From Siphonodentalium dalli (lineage: Eukaryota; Mollusca; Scaphopoda; Gadilida; Siphonodentaliidae): a stretch of 64,000 nucleotides of DNA. This document shows, in pieces, positions 56,837 to 64,000 of this stretch. How positions within the stretch are numbered: position 1 is the first letter of the stretch; the number at the start of each line of letters is the position of its first letter. The stretch is from the NCBI GenBank assembly GCA_032622095.1, contig CP136067.1:49577899-49641898 (forward strand), given 5' to 3'. Both the position numbers and the translations under genes were made by a program. The notes under the pieces were generated by a model. That model saw only the letters and a list, made by a program, of their open reading frames with translations, did not search any database and was not told the DNA's origin.

Positions 56837-57102
56837 GAGTCAACGGATCCAGATTATAGTAAACTGTGGCGCGCGATGAGCGATGGGCCGCATCATCCGC
56901 ATGTGACTTCACGAGAAGATGGAGTAGACCATGTTTATTCTGGCAAATATGCGTATATAGGTCGGAGAATGGGTGCTGAAGTGATAGTATCAGATCCTAA
57001 ACATTGTGGTAATCTCGCTTTGGCAGACGAAACCTTTAACACCGCTGGTGAAGGATTCATTCTACCCGAAGGTGCGGCTTTCACGGAGCTATTTAATAAA
57101 AA
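56837..57102 (+). CDS. Ionotropic glutamate receptor, penultimate exon (ligand-binding lobe S2)
   Basis: An acceptor AG at 56835-56836 and a donor GTATGT at 57103 bound 266 bp. The reading starts in phase 0 (ESTDPDYSKLWRAM) and ends in phase 2. Landmarks of the iGluR S2 segment: SKLWRAM, SREDGVDHVYSGKYAYIG (the EGVxRVxxGKYAYI pattern), a Cys (DPKHCGNL), and AGEGFILPEGAAFTELFN (GxGFxxPKGSPxxxxFN). The product is a membrane cation channel subunit gated by an amino acid. The position after KYAYIG that usually bears an acidic ligand-contact residue is Arg here (KYAYIGRR), so ligand preference may differ. Exons for the N-terminal domain, S1 and M1-M3 were not found in this window and presumably lie upstream. 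Confidence 0.88.
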
Positions 57103-57596
57103 GTATGTTCACTATATATTTCTTCTCCGTCATAAATCATATTTTAATTTTTTGTCTCATCTAGTATAGATTTATGGAAAATATAGGCTATCCAACAATG
57201 CGTTATTTCCTTTATGTATCCAGGTTTTAAAATAAACCCAGCAAGCTGGGCCATAATACTCCAAGATACGTTATAGTAGCTGACAGTTCAAACCAAATTA
57301 TTAATCGCATCACTCGCCCAACGATCTTCCCAGCGCCAAAGAGAATACAGAACTATAGTCAAATTCCCGCTTTTTATCCCGAGCTGTCTTAATTGACACT
57401 TGGGGTAACATTTCCTGATGAGAGGATTTCTATAATAGCCATATGGCTTGTTATTTTTGTTATGCCATCCTTATTTGACCTGTTCGTTTATTTGTGAAAA
57501 TATAAATTGTCAATGTGGTGTTCTGTTTTGGATCAAATAAATAATGATTGTTATAAATATATATTAAGCTTGTTAACCTATCCTATTCCATCTTAA

Positions 57597-57830
57597 CCGC
57601 CACCTCCTCTTTTGTTACTAACTTGTTCAAACAAGTTCCCTAACTTGTTCAAACAAGTTACCTAACTTGTTTAAACAAGTTACGAACTTGTTTAAACAAT
57701 TTAGCTAACTTAATTAAACAAGTCAGCATCTGGCCAATCACTCATAACCATTTTCTACGAAAGCGTAGAGCCACCACCTGCTCTTCTGTCACTAACTTGT
57801 TTAAACTAAAAGAGGAGGTGCCGGTTCTAC
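57597..57830. mobile_element. MITE-like element with palindromic 22-bp tandem units
   Basis: The ends are inverted (CACCTCCTCTTTTGTTACT at 57601; AAAAGAGGAGGTGCCGG at 57808-57824). Inside are five 22-bp units starting at 57619, 57641, 57663, 57684 and 57706. Each is built on the palindrome AACTTGTTTAAACAAGTT. A sixth partial unit lies at 57793. No ORF. Confidence 0.75.
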
Positions 57831-57854
57831 GCTGCCGTACAATTATTCTGTTTC

Positions 57855-58400
57855 GTGATCCTGATTTTGGGAAATATGATTAATAGTGACATTTATGAGA
57901 TAGTCCATGACTATTTCAAATGGGTCAGGGCAGGTTCACGATGTTATAGGCCAAATTGGTCAATGGCCAATTTTCTTTTCGAAAATGGCAAAAAAAAATT
58001 CATTTGGCGAAACTTTGTTTTACGCGAAATTGGAAATCTAATTCAAAAACTCAAAATGATGTTGAAACGGGAGCGAGATCAGAATCAAATTTATAATATT
58101 GAAAAAATCAAATTTATAATATTGAAAAAGTTAGACATCATCAACCTATAATTAAGAGACTGTGCCTTAAATGCAGGACCGGTTCTGATATAGAAAATGA
58201 GTATCATTTCATTATGGAATGTCCACACTATTGCGATCTCAGAGATGAACTTTTCCAAATTGTTGGTAGATATCAAAGTAATTTTACAAGTATGTCAAAC
58301 GATAAGAAATTTAATGTTATAATGAAAAATGATAACCCTGAAATAATCAGCAAAATCAGCAACGTGGTCCGGCGCTTCTTTGATAAGCGTTCTGAATGAA
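57855..58400 (+). pseudogene. Non-LTR RT C-terminal fragment in the intron
   Basis: Frame pieces include a zinc knuckle (LCLKCRTGSDIENEYHFIMEC, about 58160-58222, followed by PHYCDLRDELF) and a tail ending at 58399. A 25-bp direct repeat (AATTTATAATATTGAAAAA) at 58088-58127 breaks the frame. The 3' end carries AATAAA and a (CGTAT)n tail (58535-58551), typical of a microsatellite-tailed LINE. The palm is absent. Same strand as the host gene. Confidence 0.82.
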
Positions 58401-59747
58401 CATTACGCTTGTCATCACATAATAAAATACATATAGCTAGACATGCAATTGCTTATTAATTGTTTATTGTTTTATTATGAATTGTATTGTTAGCATACTG
58501 CCTTTATTGGTGTTTATTATGCAAATAAATCGTTTCGTATCGTATCGTATCTGCCAACATACCAAACGTTTTAACTAGCATGCGTGCATACAACAATAAT
58601 TAAAATCATTGTTCTTCATGATATATGTGCATGATAACATGAGTGACAAACATTTACAATGTTTTAACATTTACTGGGTCAGCTCATTGATTAGGTGATA
58701 CAACTTGATGGGCCATAAAATGCAATAACACAGTAATGTAATTAACACTAATGAAACCTTTGTCTGTCATCAAGCTGAATGGTATATGGTGGGTAGTGGT
58801 ATATTTCCATGTAACAATGAGGGATTAAAGATACAGTATTTGGTACGATGTCGTCATATATTTGTTTCACTTGGTTGAGCGGATTTATATTATTATAATT
58901 ATATATAATGTTAGATGTTAAATAAAAAAAAACAATATTCATTAAATGTGAACCCAGTTTTTTAATTTGGCCCAAAAATCAGAATTGGTCAACAAATTGA
59001 CCCTGCGTGAACATTGAGTCCTGGTCTGAATAGGCTCGCCTGGCGCCTGAACCCGATGTCATGTCAGTGTATATCTGTACAAGTTGTTATGTTGTTCCAG
59101 CCAGAGGCCGGATAGGATGATCCGAGTGCAGTGTACAGTTCCCTTCATCCTATTTGCACAAATAAACTGTTTAACCAGTTATATAATGAATGAATTTTCC
59201 CACTCAGTTATAAAGGTTTATAATGGGGTGGTCTATTATTTATTTGGAGGTGTGTTCAAGATAAATTAGCAGACGATGGTGACTCGATAAGCTAGTACAG
59301 GTTCTGAAGTATTCGTAAGTTCAACAAACGCAAACTCTTTGATTTAACGGATTATCACACCAAGTATCGAGCCAATACCGGTACGACAAGACTTAGTGAG
59401 AACAACTCTATATTCATCATGATTATTTACGCATTACTTTCTCGTTGTTCATGCTACATGCAACCCAGTTTCCCACTACGTTTCGTGAAGATCTATTGAC
59501 AGTAGTCCCTGTCCCGTCCACGAAACGTGTAAACAATAGATTAGTGTGTACATATTTCGTGGATGGGAGAGAGACGCCCAATATATTGTAACAACTCTTA
59601 GTACAATACCCATTTGTCATCAGCTGTTAGTTAGTTGTATTATATGCGGGGTGGATAGTGAATACGTTATTTCAAACGGGTAGACGATTTAACGTTCAAA
59701 TTCGACTACTTTGTGTTGACTTTCTAAACCAACACATTTATGGATAT

Positions 59748-59900
59748 GGGAGCTCGATAGCCGACCCGTTAGCGCGTTCGACTTGAAGTATTGTCAGCAT
59801 TGTGAGTTCGCCGCCCGCCGGTGGAATATAGAGTCTCCCACAGCATTGGTAGTAAGCAGTGTGTGGCAAACTATATGCAGGATCTATCTCCATTTATGAC
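59748..59900 (+). mobile_element. tRNA-Ser-related SINE-like fragment
   Basis: The head GGGAGCTCGATAGCCGACCC, then GTTAGCGCGTTCGACTTGAAG, resembles the A-box and anticodon arm of a serine tRNA (ACTTGAA loop). It is followed after about 22 nt by GTGAGTTCGCC, a degenerate B-box. The acceptor stem does not close and a non-tRNA tail follows, so this is a SINE relic rather than a tRNA gene. Confidence 0.45.
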
Positions 59901-60924
59901 TCAATAAGACCGCTGCTACCTGCGATATTTTACCCGAATTTGGTGGAATAGAGCAACATTTTTGCCCTTATTAAGCACACACAATTTCGGTCAAAGGTTG
60001 TGTAATGTCCTACCTTAAGTTTTGAAACTCCCACAAGAACCAAAGAACTATATTGCGAAACGGTGTGATTTGGTTCTCTGATTATTTTCTCAACACGAAA
60101 GTCTAACCGCACATAGACGACAGCATGCATGGCAGTTGAGACGCAAGAGTTACCATTTGCTGCCATTTTGCTAAGGAGTGAAAATCTTAAACAAATCTAC
60201 CGCTTTAATTCTCCATTGTGGCAATATGTTTTTAGTGCGGGATTGTTCTCAAGGTACATAGGAAATTTGACTTTGCTCAATCGGTTTCGCCATTTTGTCT
60301 TTAATATAAAAACCAGCGTTAAATATAGAAAACCACAGACTAGTACCCTGTACGCTGTTTTAAGTCGCCAGGTTGAGACCCTTGAATACCTTAAATAAGG
60401 TCACTCGTACTGTGAATCGGCTCCATCCTACCTATAGGCGTAAATAGGTACATGGCGTGTTGTTCCTGTGGAGGTGTATGCGTATATGTGCATATCTCGC
60501 CGCTCTGTAGTGGATTACCAATTACCATTACTGATTACCAAAACAGAATTTTATGAATACACTATATATGCGTATAAACTAATTACGTTAATCTAATTGA
60601 TCAGAACTTACAGAATGTCAACTGTAATAGCGGAGATATGTTTAAGAGCAATTCCGAACACGATGTATCCAAAGAAACGCACACGACGAACTTTAGAAAC
60701 TGTTCTTAATCAATTCTTAAGTCTCAGCCCAGCAGGCAATACTAAATTCACGGTACCGTCATACCAGATGTTTGAACGTATTTATTGTGACCCACATATA
60801 CATGGAATATTTTACATAACACATAATATTATACACAATGGTGTGGGTGCACATGGGATCGGAGCACAAGTTACCAAATTTAGTGAGGCTCCTCTCCCCT
60901 AGCGTTCAGCTGCTGATGAGTAAA

Positions 60925-61110
60925 ATCGATGGTGTTCATGAAGGAATTCGATGGTGTTCATGAAGGAAATCGATGGTGTCCAGGAAGGAATTTGATGACA
61001 GCATTTGTTTGTTATTTGAATGGGGAATGGTGTCCCGTGTCATACCCGTTTATGATCAGACAATTATATCATGTTTTACGATCAGACAATTATATCATGT
61101 TTTACGATCT
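60925..61110. repeat. Two small tandem repeats
   Basis: Three units of about 23 bp (TCGATGGTGTTCATGAAGGA) at 60925-60998, and two 28-bp units (GATCAGACAATTATATCATG) at 61053-61108. ORFs spanning them are repeat-driven. Confidence 0.85.
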
Positions 61111-61695
61111 CGGATTTGCATACATGTATATGATACTAATTATTGTAGATACAACAATCTTCTTTTCTCATTTGTAAATATGTTGTGTCTCAATACTCAT
61201 GCAAGTTTACAAAATACGGTTAAGAGCATACACTAATTGAATTGGAGCTCATGTAAAATGGTCGTACGCATTAGAACAACATGGCTCAAAATTTGGAATC
61301 GTATCTCCCAACTGGGTTGATATACATTCCAGGTAAATTATAACGGGCAACACGCAACTATCTTATGTCGTCGATCGTTGACGTCGCATGCGGTTTAGAA
61401 ATATCCAATGAAGGGGATTTGACGACGATCATAGATCGACCGCAATTATTTATCGCATTCGCTTATTGCAGTTTACATGCATGCTTAGTTCGTTTCAGGT
61501 ATGAGCAACGTGTTTTATACTAATCTTCACATTCTTGAAAATACATTAAAAGTGATGGGAAGTATCCACCAGCTTCAACTCTCATTCCGCAGAAAGATTC
61601 AGACTTAGTCTGTACCTCTATTTTGCGGATTGTATCCGATTAGTGTTGGCGATTTATTCGTGGTGCGGTGGGCATGATACATATTAATATAACAT

Positions 61696-61962
61696 AAATA
61701 TGTTGCTTAGTTATTATCTTTCCTTAATTATGTACTAATGTAGGTGAAGATCCCAACTCAAAATATCATGATTTAATTATCTTTGGGAGTGATTTTGCAT
61801 CACGTTCCTTACAATTATGGAATTGCTCCTGCATGGGTCAATAATTCACTGTTTTTTTGTTTTTGTTTTGCAATATCGGCTCAGAAAAGCATGTAATTTC
61901 GAGTTGGGACCTTCACCTACAGCGAACAAATTATTAAGGAAAAGATACTAACTAAGAAATAT
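61696..61962. mobile_element. ~267-bp MITE-like hairpin next to the last iGluR exon
   Basis: The left arm (61696-61763: CTTAGTTATTATCTTTCCTT, GTAGGTGAAGATCCCAACTC) is the imperfect inverse of 61893-61962. The loop is about 130 bp. It ends 132 bp before the splice acceptor. No ORF. Confidence 0.82.
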
Positions 61963-62094
61963 AATCCCCGAGTTATTTTTGAAACTTCAAAACTGTTGGA
62001 ATATGATCTCTACGGTCGTTAGCCAGAGTAGAGATTCATGGCATGATCTACAGGGGTCCGTTTATTCTATTGATTGTGTCATTACACGTTTCAG

Positions 62095-62434
62095 CATAAT
62101 GAATATGCAAGAGTCTGGGTTAATTCAGCGATGGAGGAAAAAGTGGTTCCCTTCGACAGATAAATGTACCAGAGGAGAAACCGGTGGGGCCTCGTCCTTA
62201 GTGATGAACAACGTGGCGGGACCATTTCTAATATTCGGTGGAACAGCCATAGTCGCAGCCGTCTGCTTGATACTGGAAATCGCTTTGAGGCGACACATCG
62301 GGACCTCTTGCTCTGCCCCGACTGGAGAACACGTCAACGATAATATACAAACTGAAACTGAGATGAGCACCAGCATAATAGACAAGGGATTGCACTCGGT
62401 CGATCTGGATTATGACCAAACAACGAAGCTCTGA
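62095..62434 (+). CDS. Ionotropic glutamate receptor, last exon (M4 and cytoplasmic tail)
   Basis: The acceptor is AG at 62093-62094. The first base completes the split codon of the previous exon. It reads IMNMQESGLIQRWRKKWF (LQExGxxxxxxxKWW pattern) and a Cys pairing with that of the previous exon. The M4 helix follows (AGPFLIFGGTAIVAAVCLIL), preceded by the conserved LxxxNVxGxF motif (SLVMNNVAGPF), then a cytoplasmic tail of about 55 residues rich in Ser/Thr and acidic residues, ending TTKL and TGA. Together with 56837-57102 it gives the C-terminal third of the receptor. The final residues do not form an obvious PDZ ligand. Confidence 0.9.
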
Positions 62435-62530
62435 TTTGCATTCCAGTGTCGAGAAACACGTTTTATGGGAAGTTCTAAATGAAATGTATTATGCAATATT
62501 GAGGAGATAAACATACTCTGTTCAGTTGGG

Positions 62531-62730
62531 TACAGTAATGCTCTAAGTAATCGACATATTAACCACAGCAGAATTATGGGTAACTCTTCAGGATTTAGTC
62601 GGAAATATGGCTTGTTGCCTCGGGGAGAGCTTTCCGATGATGGCAACAAGCCATATTTCCGACTAAATCCTGAAAAGTTACTCATAATTCTGCTGTGGTT
62701 AAGAAGTCGATTAATTAGAGCATTACTGTA
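62531..62730. mobile_element. 200-bp foldback MITE in the presumed iGluR 3' UTR
   Basis: Arms of 89 bp (62531-62619 and 62642-62730) are near-perfect inverted repeats (TACAGTAATGCTCTAAGTAA against the inverse ending at CATTACTGTA) around a 22-bp loop. It lies 97 bp after the stop codon on the same strand. The minus-strand ORF of 198 codons across it is an artefact of the hairpin. Confidence 0.9.
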
Positions 62731-63284
62731 TGAAGGGCTTCGAGCATGAAAGTAGTTTGCGAACAAGCCGGCGAGTTCGTAAACTGATTTACTGCTCGAA
62801 TCCCCGAATATCCAACCAAGCAGGGTACGTTTATCCCTATTGAATTCTGTGATAATTACAACAAAAATTACCGCGCGGATTAATACCTTTTCGAAAGCTG
62901 CGCATGAGACCAACAACAGACATCGCAAGTTGATTGCTTTGTTCATTAAAGTTAAATTATTGTCCAACGTTGAACTAACGATAATAGGCACAAACCAAAG
63001 AGGCAAATTGGTGGACTATATATTTCGTCGCCATTCAGGGTGCGCAATAGTGTCGTATATATACGGTTGTGAAGCGTCTCAGCCAGCGCCTTGCATTTTG
63101 CATGCATTTTTCAGCTTTTAAGGATTTGGTTTCTTAAAAAGGCATAAAGCTCTAGTTTTTTTCTTGTGATACAGAAGATCTTCATGTTGGGATACAAAAT
63201 TTTATGAAACTCGTTTGATAAATTTGATTCACAACTCGTCTATATGTGTGTTCACTGTGGTCCGCACCATCCAACGGAATAACG
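62731..63284. other. No gene seen; possible iGluR 3' UTR
   Basis: No convincing ORF. No AATAAA with a clear downstream context was identified before 63470. Confidence 0.4.
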
Positions 63285-63440
63285 AGTATAAGTCCACTAT
63301 GGGCTTATTCCAGAATCAAATAAGTCCAATGTAAACCAATGCCATTATTTAGGTCAAATACGAACCTACTTGCACGAGGATAAATTGCAGTAGCATGATA
63401 AATATCTATATATATATATATATATATAGTAGGATCTGTC
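63285..63440 (-). repeat. Diverged inverted copy of the 320-bp repeat family
   Basis: The reverse complement reads GTAGGTTCGTATTTGACCTA and ACATTGGACTTATTTGATTC, matching 47010-47095 with substitutions, and ends in a (TA)n tract (63405-63427) and AGGATCTGTCTG. It supports a family of terminal-microsatellite repeats. Confidence 0.75.
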
Positions 63441-63761
63441 TGGCATGCGCATGAAGCGCACAGATGGGCACTGAATAAAGGCTCATGACGGGAACCTGTT
63501 TCAGCTAGTATATATGTTATATTTATTCGCCTGTGAGTGGCACATTTATTTACGAAATCGTGACAAATAGGGTGGTCATCCTTAAGACATTAATAATTTC
63601 ACAAACAATTAACTGAATAAATATAGCCATAATTCTCAGACTCAACTCGTGTATATGCATGTGTATGTATAATGTATATCTATAAGTATCCATGCAACTC
63701 TCTTTGTTTAAATTTAATTTTCAAAATATAACAACAGATGGATTCTACCATGTGTCTATAT

Positions 63762-64000
63762 TCAAGCATTTTCGTGAGTCACTCGCTTTTTCAGTTGTTT
63801 CATGGTGGCACGCACACAGCACCCCAGAAAGCATATAATGCACATGATTAGCATCATAAGATATCCGTACTGTACACAGGACAGTCCAGTGCAGTAAATC
63901 GAGTTCACGTCATCTATTGATTCGTCGTATATATAACCGAACATATACTGGAACAGTGTTCCGGCGATAGATTCGGCAGCAAGAATAAACCCCCAATTGC
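63762..64000 (-). CDS. C-terminal exon of a multi-pass membrane protein, MFS-like (partial)
   Basis: The frame is open from the window edge to TAA/TGA-type stop at 63762. It reads NWGFILAAESIAGTLFQYMF, GYIYDESIDDV, a loop with three Cys, a hydrophobic helix (YGYLMMLIMCIICFLGCCV) and a basic tail (KQLKKR). Two closely spaced helices with a GYIYD-like turn and a Lys/Arg end are usual for the last pair of helices in major facilitator transporters, but no family signature decides it. It runs convergently with the glutamate receptor gene. The upstream exon boundary is outside the window. Confidence 0.5.
   Translation of the reverse strand, partial: NWGFILAAESIAGTLFQYMFGYIYDESIDDVNSIYCTGLSCVQYGYLMMLIMCIICFLGCCVRATMKQLKKRVTHENA

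Larger units (their letters stand above)
57103..62094 (+). other. Glutamate receptor intron, 4,992 bp, phase 2
   Basis: It begins GTATGT and ends ACACGTTTCAG. Joining 57102 to 62095 restores the frame across FNK-N-IMNMQESG, the canonical FNxxIxxLQExG of iGluRs. It contains a non-LTR fragment, two MITE-like elements, a tRNA-Ser-related stretch and small tandem repeats. Confidence 0.88.

Noticed and set aside
57619-57727. CRISPR-like array of 22-bp repeats
   Set aside because: Units are contiguous with no unique spacers, palindromic, and lie in a eukaryotic intron inside inverted ends.
60597-60902. Plus-strand ORF of 101 codons in the receptor intron
   Set aside because: No known motif, and the region continues into small tandem repeats. 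Chance ORF most likely.
62410-63006. Minus-strand ORF of 198 codons
   Set aside because: It runs through both arms of the 62531-62730 hairpin, so the open frame comes from the palindrome. No recognisable motif.

Overview
The window is eukaryotic, AT-rich and dense in transposable elements. It looks like a marine invertebrate, and a lophotrochozoan such as a mollusc is my best guess. Reasons: two exons joined by a phase-consistent GT-AG intron encode an ionotropic glutamate receptor, and the rest is mostly degraded non-LTR retrotransposons, Penelope-like elements (PLEs), Helitron-like ends, hairpin MITEs and satellites. There is no bacterial gene organisation. Species cannot be fixed from the sequence.

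Layout. 1-1130: a frameshifted 3' end of a non-LTR retrotransposon. 3068-25273: two head-to-tail, almost identical copies of an 11,102-bp unit (3068-14169 and 14170-25271). Each copy carries broken reverse-transcriptase (RT) 3' ends, foldback elements, a basic/Pro-rich ORF1-like fragment and a satellite of about 162 bp at its right edge. 25370-27170: an internally deleted L1-like element. 27800-32900: a long decayed non-LTR element on the minus strand with ORF1-like, endonuclease (EN) and RT pieces. 33200-38680: short repeats, a foldback element of about 700 bp and two Helitron-like ends. 38690-44604: a minus-strand CR1/Jockey-like element split by a 5'-truncated plus-strand relative with a perfect 12-bp target-site duplication. 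44605-46850: a second L1-like copy. 47236-55567: two PLE copies in tandem on the minus strand, one full length and one 5'-truncated, flanked by perfect direct repeats of about 320 bp. 56837-62434: the last two exons of a glutamate receptor gene. 63762-64000: probable C-terminal exon of a multi-pass transporter on the opposite strand.

The most notable system is the PLE. Its first ORF has a helical N-terminus, a Pro/Ser-rich linker and a C-terminal SGNH/GDSL-hydrolase-like domain. Its second ORF has the PLE RT and a GIY-YIG endonuclease. ORF2 has no AUG ahead of its conserved N-terminal block. It lies exactly in the -1 frame of ORF1, overlaps it by 16 nt, and the overlap holds the slippery heptamer T TTA AAC in the ORF1 frame directly before the ORF1 stop codon. 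This predicts a Gag-Pol-like fusion made by programmed -1 ribosomal frameshifting. A hammerhead-like core in the 5' UTR, the pseudo-LTR tandem arrangement and the long flanking repeats complete a coherent, apparently young mobile unit.

Limits: all family calls come from reading motifs. No alignments, searches or folding were run. Boundaries of decayed elements are approximate.
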